A DNA stretch of 37,623 nt. It comes from Bacteroidota bacterium. Its GTDB lineage: Bacteria > Bacteroidota > Bacteroidia > Chitinophagales > Chitinophagaceae. Location: positions 1 to 37,623 of the forward strand of contig JAKQKY010000502.1 of assembly GCA_029560415.1 (NCBI GenBank), read 5' to 3'. Every line of letters begins with the position of its first letter. Position 1 is the stretch's first letter. Positions 17,413-27,400 of this stretch are shown in pieces. The position numbers and the translations under genes were made by a program. The notes under the pieces are model-generated. The model was given only the letters and a program-made list of their open reading frames with translations. It was not told the origin of the DNA and made no database searches.

Positions 17413-19884
17413 ATGATTAAAAATTATATCACCACGGCTTTCAGAAATTTCAAGCGTAATAAATTATTCTCGCTGATCAATATCTCCGGCCTGGCCATTG
17501 GCATCAGTGCTTCTTTGATCATTTACCTGATCGTGCAATACGAATTCAGTTATGAGCAATCCAGGCAGGATAAGGACCGGATTTACAGAATTACCAGTGA
17601 TATTGGCTTTGCCGGGGGTGAACGGTATAAAAATTCGGGAGTAACCATGCCCATGCCGGAAGCTGTGCGTAAAGAAGTGACCGGTATAGAAGTGATGACG
17701 CATTTTGTGACTGCCAATGAAACAAAAGTGTCTATTCCCGGTAATGGCCAGCAACCGCCTACTACCTTTAAGAATCAGACCGATCTCATTTTTGCTGATG
17801 AATATTATTTTAAATTGTTTCCGCAAGAAAGAATGGCAGGTTCGTCAGATGCAAGTTTGAAAGAACCTTTGGAGGTCATTCTTACAGAGAGCAGGGCGAA
17901 AACATATTTCGGTAATTTGCCTGCCGCCCAGGTGATCGGAAAACAAGTGGTATATGATGACAGCATACGTACGACGGTAATTGCCGTAGTGAAAGATGTA
18001 GATGTTGCTTCAGATTTTGATTTTAAGGAATTCATTTCTTTGTCTACAATCACTGAAACAAATTTAAAAGAAAACTACTCGGTAGGCGAATGGGGAAATA
18101 TTAATTCCAATTCGCAGGCTTTTGTGAAATTGATGCCGAATACTCCCGCTGTGCAGGTTGAAAAACAATTTCCGGCCCTGCGGGAAAAATATCTTCCGAA
18201 GCCAGAAGACCCTAACGAGAAGGACGATACGAAAAATCTGCTACAGTCATTGTCAAACCTTCATTTTACGAGTGAGTATGATACGTTTGGAAGACACCAG
18301 GCGCACAAACCAACTTTGTACGGATTGCTGGCTGTTGCAGTTTTCCTGTTGTTGTTAGGCAGCATCAACTTCATCAACCTTACCACTGCACAATCTACAC
18401 AAAGAGCCAAAGAGATCGGCGTACGCAAAACCATGGGAGGCAGCCGTAAACAACTGATGATACAGTTCCTTAGTGAAACAACATTATTAACCCTGGTTGC
18501 TACGATCCTTTCAATCGCAATCAGTCCATGGTTGTTGCATATATTCAGGGATTTTATTCCTAAAGGCATTTCATTTTCTTCTATCAACCAGTGGCATGTA
18601 TGGTTGTTCTTGTGTTTACTTGTTGTTGTGGTGAGCCTGCTGGCCGGCGTATACCCGGCACTGATACTTTCCCGGTTTCAGCCGGTGAGTGTACTTAAAA
18701 GCAATGCGAATACAAGTGGAACAACTTCCAGGAGAGTTTGGTTAAGAAAATCTCTTACGGTCACTCAATTTGTCATTGCGCAATTCCTGGTGATCGCCAC
18801 ATTGGTCGTATCTAAACAGGTTCATTATTCACTGCACAAAGACCTGGGATACAAAAAGGAAGCTATTGTGACATTCAATACCCGTTGGAATTTTTTCAGT
18901 GATAAAGTAGATAACAGGCGGTTTGAATTATTGGAAAAACTGAAAGCGATACCGGAGATCAATAAAGTTAGCCTCGCAGGACCTGCTCCCGCTTCGTTGA
19001 GCACATCTTCAACAAGCATGACACTGGAAGATGGCGGTAAAAAAGTTGAATCCATGGTGGAAGTTAAAAGTGCCAATGCAGATTTCTTTTCAATATATGG
19101 ACTAAAGATTATGCATGGGAGATCGTTAAGGCCCAGTGATACAACCCTTGAATATGTTATCAATGAAACCTATGCCCATGCGCTCGGTTATCCTAGATCC
19201 CAAGATGCAATCGGTAAAATGATTGAGAGGAATGCCGTTAAATTGCCCATTGTTGGTATTGTGAAGGATTTTCATACCAAGTCTACCCATAGTATCATTA
19301 AACCCCTGGCTTTTTCCGATAGTAAGAACAGCAGTTTCACCATGCACCTGTCTTTAAAACCATCAGGGAATGATCCGGATACCTGGAAACGTGGATTGGC
19401 AAAAATTGAAACAGCTTATAAGTCATTGTATCCAGATGACGATTTCAATTATGCTTTCTTTGATGAAACCATAGCTTCTTTTTATAAAAGTGAGGCGCAG
19501 ATATCCCGGTTGTTAAATTGGGCAACGGGCCTGTGTATTTTCATCAGCAGCCTTGGTTTGTTGGGACTCGTGATATTTAGTACCAACCAGCGGGTAAAGG
19601 AAATCGGTGTTCGCAAGGTTTTGGGCGCTTCTGTAATGCAGATCATCTCGTTGATCTCGGCAGATTTTATAAGGCTGGTATTTATCGCTTTTGTAATAGC
19701 GTCACCCATTGCCTGGTGGGCCATGAACAGGTGGCTGGAGGATTTTGCCTACCGAACCAGTATCAGCTGGTGGATCTTTGCCACCTGCTGCCTGGGTATG
19801 TTGCTGATTTCTATGTTTATTTTGGGAATCCGTACATACCGGTCTGCAACACAAAATCCCGTCAGGTCATTGAGGACAGAATAA
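17413..19884 (+). CDS. MacB/FtsX-type ABC permease 5
   Basis: 823 residues, the longest of the five. N-terminal helix ~19-42; first FtsX bundle from ~300 (LLGSINFINLTTAQSTQRAKEIGVRKTMGGSRKQLM) with Thr-Met in place of the Val-Leu seen at EVGIRKVLG in the others; linker WLRKSLTVTQFVIAQFLVI; second bundle LGLLGLVIFSTNQRVKEIGVRKVLGAS, lacking the YMA segment of the others; tail QNPVRSLRTE. It is the most divergent copy and is followed after 42 bp by the second ATPase, so these two may have arrived as a unit and may work together (inference). Confidence 0.92.
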   Translation: MIKNYITTAFRNFKRNKLFSLINISGLAIGISASLIIYLIVQYEFSYEQSRQDKDRIYRITSDIGFAGGERYKNSGVTMPMPEAVRKEVTGIEVMTHFVTANETKVSIPGNGQQPPTTFKNQTDLIFADEYYFKLFPQERMAGSSDASLKEPLEVILTESRAKTYFGNLPAAQVIGKQVVYDDSIRTTVIAVVKDVDVASDFDFKEFISLSTITETNLKENYSVGEWGNINSNSQAFVKLMPNTPAVQVEKQFPALREKYLPKPEDPNEKDDTKNLLQSLSNLHFTSEYDTFGRHQAHKPTLYGLLAVAVFLLLLGSINFINLTTAQSTQRAKEIGVRKTMGGSRKQLMIQFLSETTLLTLVATILSIAISPWLLHIFRDFIPKGISFSSINQWHVWLFLCLLVVVVSLLAGVYPALILSRFQPVSVLKSNANTSGTTSRRVWLRKSLTVTQFVIAQFLVIATLVVSKQVHYSLHKDLGYKKEAIVTFNTRWNFFSDKVDNRRFELLEKLKAIPEINKVSLAGPAPASLSTSSTSMTLEDGGKKVESMVEVKSANADFFSIYGLKIMHGRSLRPSDTTLEYVINETYAHALGYPRSQDAIGKMIERNAVKLPIVGIVKDFHTKSTHSIIKPLAFSDSKNSSFTMHLSLKPSGNDPDTWKRGLAKIETAYKSLYPDDDFNYAFFDETIASFYKSEAQISRLLNWATGLCIFISSLGLLGLVIFSTNQRVKEIGVRKVLGASVMQIISLISADFIRLVFIAFVIASPIAWWAMNRWLEDFAYRTSISWWIFATCCLGMLLISMFILGIRTYRSATQNPVRSLRTE

Positions 19885-19926
19885 AGTATTTCGAACTTCA
19901 CTTTACAAAAGTTAAATCAACCAAAT

Positions 19927-20589
19927 ATGATAGAATTAAAAGGAATTTACAAATGGCATAATACGGGAAGTAACCGCACTTTCATCCTGAAGGATATTAA
20001 TTTTTCAATGAAAGAAGGAGAATTCGTTTCCATCATGGGCCCATCAGGATCTGGTAAATCAACTTTATTGAATATCATAGGAATGCTGGATGAACCTTCT
20101 GAAGGCCAGTACCACTTTATGTTTGAGCCGGTGCACCAATTAAAGGAGAAACAACGGTCAGCTTTATATAAAAAATACATTGGCTTCGTATTCCAGGCTT
20201 ATCACCTGATTGATGAGCTTACCGTGTATGAAAACATCGAAACACCATTGATATACCAGGGCATCGGTTCATCTGAACGCAAATCAATGGTAGCGGATAT
20301 GCTTGACCGTTTTAATATCGTTGGAAAAAAAGATCTTTTTCCTTCCCAGCTTTCGGGTGGGCAACAGCAACTGGTTGGTATCGCAAGAGCCCTGATCGCC
20401 AAACCCAAATTGCTTCTGGCAGATGAACCAACCGGAAATCTAAATTCAAAACAAGGTGAGGAGATCATGCAATTATTCAGTGAATTGAACAAAGAGGGTG
20501 TTGCCATCATCCAGGTAACTCATTCAGAAAAAAATGCGGCCTATGGATCCAGGATTATCAACCTGTTGGATGGGCGTATTGAATTGTAA
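19927..20589 (+). CDS. ABC transporter ATPase (LolD/MacB type), second copy
   Basis: 220 residues. Walker [10 protein letters not shown] (38-46), signature [14 protein letters not shown], Walker B LLLADE (Glu167) and H-loop VTHSE (His199) are intact. The D-loop reads GNLNSK, with Asn173 replacing the usual Asp, and the residue after LSGGQQQ is Leu rather than Arg. These may slow or make asymmetric the ATPase cycle, especially if it pairs with the first copy (inference). It overlaps nothing and sits between permease 5 and the TolC gene. Confidence 0.94.
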   Translation: MIELKGIYKWHNTGSNRTFILKDINFSMKEGEFVSIMGPSGSGKSTLLNIIGMLDEPSEGQYHFMFEPVHQLKEKQRSALYKKYIGFVFQAYHLIDELTVYENIETPLIYQGIGSSERKSMVADMLDRFNIVGKKDLFPSQLSGGQQQLVGIARALIAKPKLLLADEPTGNLNSKQGEEIMQLFSELNKEGVAIIQVTHSEKNAAYGSRIINLLDGRIEL

Positions 20590-20609
20590 TATTTAAATCA
20601 ACAGTGATC

Positions 20610-22040
20610 ATGAAATTAAAATACTTCCATATCTCTATACTGGCATGCTTATGTTTTCATGTAGTTCAGGCACAGACTAACGCGAATGCCTATACCTTAA
20701 AATCTGCTATTGAGCTGGCGCTTGCCAATAACGTAACCATAAAACAGGCCGATCTGAAAACATCAGGAGCAAAGGAGAATGCACGGCAGGCGTCATTTAA
20801 CCGTTTGCCGTCTATCAGTGCAGGGTTAAATTACGGCATAAACAATGGCCGTAGTATCGATCCATTTACCAATAGCTACAATAACCAGCAACTGTCTTCA
20901 TCAAATGGAAATATCACCGCCTCTTTACCACTTTTCCAGGGATTTAGGAACCAGGCGGCTATTCAGCAGAACTCACTTTCTTACAAGGCTGCGGGGTTGG
21001 AAGCACAGCAGTCCAGGGATAATCTTGCACTGGATGTGGCACAGGCTTTTCTGCAGGTATTGAGTAATGAGGATCAGTTAAATCTTCTTAAAAAGCAGGC
21101 ATCCGTTACCGATAGCCAGGTTGCAAGGTTGACGTTGTTGAACCAGGAAGGTGCCATTGCACCACCATTGCTGGCCGATCTGAAAGGTCAATATGCATCA
21201 GACCAGGTTTCTGTATTAAATGCGGAGAATGCACTGCAGTCTGCAAAACTTTCCCTGGCAACGCTGATGAATATTGACTATAAAAAAGAAATGATCTTAA
21301 GCAGGGAAGGCCTTGATATGACTCCAATCCCTTATGGTGAAACGGCAATAAAAGTTTACGAAGCTGCCATTGAGAAAATGGCGTTGGTGAAGGCGGTGGA
21401 TCTTCGAACATCTGCTGCAATGAAAGGAATTAAGTTGGCTTCGGCAGATTATTACCCAACAGTGTCTCTATTTGGACAATTGAATTCAAATTACTCCAGT
21501 TTAGCACGCACATTAACGGCTGCTTCCATCAGTGAAGTACCGTCGGGCGATTTCGTAAATATAGGTACCAGTAAAGTACCGGTCTTTACGCGGCAAACAG
21601 ATTATAACAGTAGTAAGATCGGGTACGTCAGGCAGTTAAGCAATAACTTCAATACCTATTTCGGGATAAGTCTGCAGGTGCCGATATTCAGTGGATTCCA
21701 GGCCAGGACAAAGGTTTCATTGGCACGCCTTGAAGCAAAGAATGCAGGGTTTATAGCAGCTGATACGAGAAGACAATTGAAACAATCGGTTGATAAAGCA
21801 TACCTCGACATGCAAACAGCTTTCGAAAGGCTGAACCTTCTGCAACAACAGGTAAATGAATTCAGGGAATCGTTCAGGGCAGCGGGCATCCGGTTTGAAC
21901 TGGGAAGTATACACGCTGTTGAATACCTAACGGTTAAGACTAACCTCGATCGGGCTGAAGTAAACTTAAGTGTAGCCAGGTATGAATATTTACTCAGGAC
22001 AAAAGTGCTGGATTTTTACCAGGGAAATATAAACTGGTGA
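20610..22040 (+). CDS. TolC-family outer-membrane efflux channel
   Basis: 476 residues from the ATG at 20610; a GTG at 20604 is possible but less likely. A signal peptide of about 20 residues ends VVQA before QT. The body is two repeated coiled-coil-rich halves typical of TolC/OEP: ALANNVTIKQADLKTSGAKENARQA near the start, LPLFQGFRNQAAI in the first beta-strand zone, LQVPIFSGFQARTKVSLARLEAKNA in the second, and a long C-terminal helix with EYLTVKTNLDRAEVNLSVARYEYLLR. It forms the outer-membrane exit duct for the adaptor and permeases of the same locus. It starts 20 bp after the second ATPase and is the last gene before a terminator. Confidence 0.94.
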   Translation: MKLKYFHISILACLCFHVVQAQTNANAYTLKSAIELALANNVTIKQADLKTSGAKENARQASFNRLPSISAGLNYGINNGRSIDPFTNSYNNQQLSSSNGNITASLPLFQGFRNQAAIQQNSLSYKAAGLEAQQSRDNLALDVAQAFLQVLSNEDQLNLLKKQASVTDSQVARLTLLNQEGAIAPPLLADLKGQYASDQVSVLNAENALQSAKLSLATLMNIDYKKEMILSREGLDMTPIPYGETAIKVYEAAIEKMALVKAVDLRTSAAMKGIKLASADYYPTVSLFGQLNSNYSSLARTLTAASISEVPSGDFVNIGTSKVPVFTRQTDYNSSKIGYVRQLSNNFNTYFGISLQVPIFSGFQARTKVSLARLEAKNAGFIAADTRRQLKQSVDKAYLDMQTAFERLNLLQQQVNEFRESFRAAGIRFELGSIHAVEYLTVKTNLDRAEVNLSVARYEYLLRTKVLDFYQGNINW

Positions 22041-22057
22041 TGTATTGTAAAAAATGA

Positions 22058-22079
22058 GCTCCCTGTGGAAACAGGGAGC
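22058..22079. terminator. Hairpin terminator between converging operons
   Basis: A perfect 9-bp stem GCTCCCTGT/ACAGGGAGC with loop GGAA. On the minus strand it is followed by TCATTTTTTAC, a good U-tract, so it can end the LytTR operon arriving from the right. On the plus strand, 17 nt after the TolC stop, no U-run follows, so it may act there mainly as a 3'-end stabiliser. Confidence 0.65.
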
Positions 22080-22258
22080 GTGATGCGATAAACTATAACC
22101 GCACATGAGAAACTAATAATAATTTTAATCGGGGTTGCAGGAACAAAATTAGGCCTTGCTTTTTTAACTATTCTGATGAGTTTACTGAAGGATGAATCTT
22201 TACAGACAGGCAATTAAAATAAACATCTGAAATAATTTCCAATCAATAAACCTGTTCA

Positions 22259-23020
22259 TCATGCTTCGGTTATCCATTTACGAAAGTAAGGTGCTGTTAA
22301 CTGGCTGATGATGATGCAATGATCACGTTCCGGTATATCAAGATCAACCTGCAGCTTTACTTTTTCATAAGGCTTGTAACATTTTACAAAATTCAGGTTA
22401 ATAATGTATTGCCTGTTGGCCCTGAAAAAAATGGCGTTATCAAGTTCAGCTTCCAATTCATTGAGGGTTTTGTCTACAATGTATTTTTTCTGATGCTTAT
22501 CAACCAGGTATACCATTTTATTTTCTGTATAGAACATGGCTATGTCTTCCAGTTTGATCGATATATTTTCAATTCCTTTTTTAACGATCAAACGGGTTTT
22601 CTTTTTGGGATTTGTGAATTCAAGCAGGTTCTTCAGTGATTGATCATGCCTGATGAAATGATCTTCCAGCATTTTGTATTTCCAAAGTGCCTGGCTAAGT
22701 TCTTCTTTCCCAACCGGCTTTAGCAGGTAGTCGATTCCGTTGTTTTCAAATGCGTATAGCATGAACCTGTCGAACCCGGTTATGAAGATCACAGGGGTAT
22801 TGATGGTCACTTCCCTGAAAATGTCAAATGAAAGTCCATCTCCAAGTTGTACATCGCTGAATATAATATCCGTTTTATTTCCGGATTTGAAGTATTCAAT
22901 ACTTTCTTTAACACTTGTTAGTACGGCATCTATTGCAACTTCATAGCCTGTATTCTTCAATGAATCAAGCAGGTTTTGTTGTGCGATGTGTTCGTCTTCA
23001 ATGATGATTGCGTGTATCAT
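22259..23020 (-). CDS. LytTR-family response regulator
   Basis: 253 residues. Receiver domain 1-125 (acidic EDE at 8-10, phosphoacceptor Asp56 in IIFSDVQLG, Lys101 in YLLKPVG), then a LytTR DNA-binding domain (about 145-250) with RLIVKKGIENISIKLEDIAMFYTENKMVYLV and FFRANRQYIINLNFV, the family hallmarks. LytTR proteins bind direct repeats in DNA. The gene follows the kinase by 10 bp, forming an operon. It is divergent from the SusC/SusD genes, so control of those is plausible but not shown. Convergent with TolC, so linkage to the export locus is less likely. Confidence 0.94.
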   Translation of the reverse strand: MIHAIIIEDEHIAQQNLLDSLKNTGYEVAIDAVLTSVKESIEYFKSGNKTDIIFSDVQLGDGLSFDIFREVTINTPVIFITGFDRFMLYAFENNGIDYLLKPVGKEELSQALWKYKMLEDHFIRHDQSLKNLLEFTNPKKKTRLIVKKGIENISIKLEDIAMFYTENKMVYLVDKHQKKYIVDKTLNELEAELDNAIFFRANRQYIINLNFVKCYKPYEKVKLQVDLDIPERDHCIIISQLTAPYFRKWITEA

Positions 23021-23030
23021 AAGGATCTGT

Positions 23031-24044
23031 TTATTTGGTTATGATGGGCAGTTTTACAACGAAACGGTTCTCGAAAAAATCATTCCGGATATTTTTCCTT
23101 GCCATCAGGAAGTATTGTGCATCCAGGTTCCTCAATCCAACTTTTGTAGAGTTTACCATCGAGGGTTTCTGCATCAATGAATTCTGAACGACCAGGTAAT
23201 CTTTTTCCGATGATATGGTTATCATCAATGGTTTTTCTTTTGACAGTTCATTGTGTTTGATTGCATTTTCAACCAATATCTGCAGGGCGCATGGAATGAT
23301 CAGCATTTTTCTGATCTCTGCTTCGTTTAGGTTGATCTTCCACTGTATATTGTTGTCATGCCTGATCTGTAACAGGAAAAAGTAATTTTTTATAAAATCC
23401 ACTTCGTTGCTCACTGTTACGAGATCCTTACTCCTGTTGAGCAGGAAGTATTTGTACACTTCCGCCAGTTTCCTGTTAAATTGTCCCGCTTTTTCGGGAT
23501 CGTGTGCAATCAGGTGTGACAATGTATTCAAAGAGTTAAAAATAAAATGCGGATCCAGTTCATTTCGCAATGCATTCATTTCCGCATGGGTTAGTTCTTC
23601 ATCCAGTTGGTTCACGATCTTGTTGTCGATCTCTCTTTCCTTACTCAGGTACAATACTTCATAAACCAACGTGAAAATGATCACTGCCATGGTAGACAGG
23701 AATACAGATTCATAGATCGGATTCCAGCTAAACGGTTCGCCCGATATTTTCAACCATATCATACACAACACAGCCATCAATGCACTTCCATACAATCCCG
23801 ATATGAGAGATATGGATAGGATCTTTGAAAAAGGCTTCTGGTTTACCGGGTATAATTTTCTTAGCTTCAAATGAATCCATTGACAACCCTTCCAGATACA
23901 AAATGAAACCCAAATGAAATACAAGGAAGCTCCTGTAACCTGCAAACTGTTATACCGGCTATATGTGATAATGCCCGAGGTATAGGAAATTCCAATACCC
24001 AGGAATGGTATGAACAGCATTTGCATGATTCGATCCCTGATCAT
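23031..24044 (-). CDS. LytS/His_kinase-type membrane sensor kinase
   Basis: 337 residues. Four membrane helices (about 8-28, 38-54, 75-98, 111-133) with short loops precede a cytoplasmic kinase core: ELDPHFIFNSLNTLSHLI with phosphoacceptor His166, and an ATPase domain with LVENAIKHN (Asn260) and a short GLRNLDAQYFLM G-box region. This is the reduced kinase type that pairs with LytTR regulators. The next gene encodes that partner. Sensing is probably through the membrane segment, since there is no extracytoplasmic domain. The start at 24044 could also be the Met at residue 7. Confidence 0.92.
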   Translation of the reverse strand: MIRDRIMQMLFIPFLGIGISYTSGIITYSRYNSLQVTGASLYFIWVSFCIWKGCQWIHLKLRKLYPVNQKPFSKILSISLISGLYGSALMAVLCMIWLKISGEPFSWNPIYESVFLSTMAVIIFTLVYEVLYLSKEREIDNKIVNQLDEELTHAEMNALRNELDPHFIFNSLNTLSHLIAHDPEKAGQFNRKLAEVYKYFLLNRSKDLVTVSNEVDFIKNYFFLLQIRHDNNIQWKINLNEAEIRKMLIIPCALQILVENAIKHNELSKEKPLMITISSEKDYLVVQNSLMQKPSMVNSTKVGLRNLDAQYFLMARKNIRNDFFENRFVVKLPIITK

Positions 24045-24478
24045 AATGGTTGTTTATCGCTATTCTTTCCTGTAGTTACCGAAGTAGTTGGTTAAAGCAG
24101 TCCCGCAAAAGCAATACGGGTATTATTATATTATCAATGACATCAGCATGGATTCATTAGCTGCAACATTCATATAATGATTGACATAAAAATGACAAAT
24201 GGTATTCATATAGAATAAATGGTCAGTATCCGGTTTGGATTGAATATTCATTTAATACGGGTGTCAGATTTTTACAAGAGGGCTTTGTAATCATTACTGG
24301 TGGCCGATTTTAGCGATCAATGTTCCGCTTTTTATTTCAAACTCCTTTTTTAATGTTTCAGTTTATTGTTTTCATATTCCGGTAAGTTAACGTTCCGGAT
24401 AAAACAGCAATCCTGCAAATTGTATGTCTATGTAAGTAATCATCCGTGATTTATTTTCTCATTATAAATTTTATCAGA
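24045..24478. other. Divergent intergenic region (kinase / SusC), probable regulatory DNA
   Basis: 434 bp without a gene. Seen here: ATTCATATA at 24168 and 24204, with a near copy ATTCATTTA at 24246; a direct repeat TTCCGG at 24377 and 24393 around the palindrome GTTAAC; and a 14-base match to the export-locus repeat on the minus strand at 24227-24240. No clear TAnnTTTG promoter box was found for SusC. The repeats are candidates for LytTR binding only by position. Confidence 0.5.
24227..24240 (-). promoter_or_regulatory. Isolated half of the export-locus enhancer repeat
   Basis: On the minus strand ATCCAAACCGGATA matches ATCAAAACCGGATA of the repeat at 4621 at 13 of 14 bases. It is single, with no partner 22 bp away and no sigma-54-like element on its strand at the expected distance. 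It may be chance or a weak site linking the two regulons. Confidence 0.25.
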
Positions 24479-27400
24479 ATGGAGAACAGTCTACCAAAAA
24501 GCAACAAGCTGCTTAAAGCAATGCTTGGACTTATTTTTATTTTATTCAGCTTGCCGGCATTGGTCTTTGCACAGGGTCGAACCATCAGCGGTAAGGTGAC
24601 AGATGCCAATGGACCTTTGGCTAATGTATCGGTTACCATTAAAGGAACTACAACCGGTACGTCAACAGGAAAAGATGGATATTATTCCATCAACCTGCCA
24701 ACGGGGGCAAAACAAGTTGAGTTCAGTATCCTGAACTATGAAACACAAACGGTAACGATTAGGGGCAGTAATGACATCTCACCAACTATGGTTGCAGCAG
24801 GATCAAAAGTGCTGGAAGAAGTTGTATTGACCGGTATCAACCGGGTGAGGAAGTCTAAATTCTCTGGCGCATCCAATAAGATAGCTGCAAGGGATATTGA
24901 AAACAAACCGGTAGGTTCGTTCGACCAGTTATTGCAGGGAAGAGCACCTGGCGTATTGGCCTTAACCGGTAGCGGGCAACCGGGAACGTCGTCTGCGATC
25001 ATCATTCGCGGCCAGAATTCCATTTCGGGTGGAAGCACGCCGTTATATATAGTAGATGGTATCCCCGTAGAAGCTTCTGTGTTCCAGGGATTCAACAGCA
25101 ATGACTTTGCTTCCGTTGACATCTTTCGGGATGCGGCTACGCAGGCATTATATGGATCGCGTGGATCTGCAGGTGTTATTGTAGTCACCACCAAACGTGG
25201 TTCGGCAGGAAGATTCAAGCTTTCTTATGCAACACAATTTGGTATAAAGGAAAAGCCAACTTTCGCTTTCAAACCAATGACCACGCAGCAATTGTTAGAA
25301 GCGCAGCATGATTATGGTTCCATTGTGGGTGGTGCAACCAATAACAACGACAACATTCCGGGCTGGTTCCTTTCAAAAGACAATCCACGCTATGGTACCT
25401 TAACCCCGGCTGACCAGGCATTGGCCGATCGTGCGCTTGATTCTATCTCCCGGATAAATACCAATTGGTATGATGAATTTTATCGCAGGGGAACTTTTAG
25501 TAATCATGAACTGAGTTTTTCAGGCGGCACAGGCAAGGCCAGGTTTTACAGCAGCCTTGGCATTTATAAAGAGGAAGGGATCATCAAACCTTCTGATATG
25601 AAAAGAGTGACATTCAGAAACAATATTGATTTCTCTGATGATCGTTTCAGTTTTGCCATATCATCCAACATAGGGTATGTGAAACGAAATTTTGATCCTG
25701 CTTTTCCAGGTTTCATTGCGCAATTCAATTCTTTCCTGATACCTAATATCCAGGCGCCTTATTCCCAGGTACGTAACCCTGGTGGAAGCTTTGCAACGGG
25801 TGGAAACGGGGATATAGGCAATTCAAAATATGTAGCTGCTCAGTACCTCGACATAAAAAATTTAGACAAAGTTTATAATGACCAGGCAAAGGTAACCCTT
25901 GGCATTACGCTTGGATATAAAATATCTGATTACCTGTCGGCATCCATTTCTGCGGGTGCAGATTTCAGGGAAACACAAAATTCAACTTATAATAGCCGGG
26001 AAGCTTTTGTTCGAACAGCGGCAGCAGGGCAGGGAAGTCTTACCCAGCTCGCCGGTGCCCAGTCTGAAGCATTGGCCCGCTTTATCACAACCAGTGTAAG
26101 GCCATCGCTGACATTTGCAAAAACAGTCAAAGACAAACATGATTTTGAAGTAACAGCACTGAGTGAATATATACAGGAAAATTCGAAGGGAATTGGTTTT
26201 ACCGGGTTTGGAATAGATCCCCGTACTCCAAACACTGCAGGTGTTATTGAGCAAGGTAATGCCGGGAACCAATTGTATTCCACCATTCCCAATGCACTTA
26301 ATTCAAAATCCATGAATACGCTGGTTTCAGGATTGGGTTTGGTAAGGTACACGTATGATGGCCGATATACCATAACTGGATCGTATAGACGAGATGGTTC
26401 ATCCAAACTTCCGGAAGCAACTAGGTGGGTAGGATTTTATTCCGTTGGAGGAATCTGGGAGATTACAAAGGAAAATTTTGCAAAAAACCTTAAAGCAATA
26501 AACACCTTGCGTTTAAGGGTGAGTTATGGTGGATCGGGAAATGCGAATAATTTCCCTGCAGAATATTTATACCAGTCAACATATGGTACCGGTACCTATT
26601 CTGGTTTAACCACACAGGTTCCTACCTATCCCGGCAATCCAAAAGCAAAGTGGGAAACAACCTATACGTTGAATACCGGTGTTGATTTTGAACTGTTTAG
26701 TCGTCGCGTGTATGGTGATATTAACTTGTATGATAAACGAACCAAGGATCTGTACGTCACCAGGCAATTACCTGCAGAAGCCGGAGGATTTTCTGTAGAA
26801 GTAAATTCAGGTGAATTGCAGAACAAAGGATTTGAATGGAATATCAATGCAGACCTGATTCGTAAAAAAGATTTTGGCATTACCGTATTTGCAAACGGAG
26901 GTTACAATAAAAATGAACTGCTGAGCCTGGGTGGTGAAACACCTTATGAATTTGGAACCTCGTTTCTTAAAGAAGGTCTTCCACTGGGTTCGCATTATGA
27001 AGTTAAGTGGGGAGGTGTAGACGCAGCAACAGGCCAGCCTTTATATTATGACCTTGAGGGAAAACTAACCAATGTATACAGTGCATCGAATTCGGTTTCA
27101 GACTTTGGAACATGGGAAGCGCCATGGAAAGGAGGCTTCGGAACAAATATCCGGTTTAAGGATATGGAGATTTCATTACTCTTCAGTTGGCAGCAAGGTG
27201 CGTATAAATCAGATAACCTTGAATATTTTGTTGAGAATCCGGTTGGGTTTTTGGATGGTGGATATAACCAATCAGCATCCCTTAATTTCTGGAAAAAACC
27301 AGGCGATGTGGCCTCAACCCCCAGCCCATTGTATGGTACGAATTTCAGCTCGAAACTTATTCATAAAGCTGATTTCATGAGACTGAGAGATGTTACTTTC

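Noticed and set aside
7653-19884. Five permeases as fragments of one broken or frameshifted gene
   Set aside because: Each has its own start, complete two-half architecture and the same C-terminal tail; there is no frame damage.
24736-25218. Minus-strand ORF of 160 codons
   Set aside because: It is antisense to the SusC plug domain, whose motifs are unmistakable.
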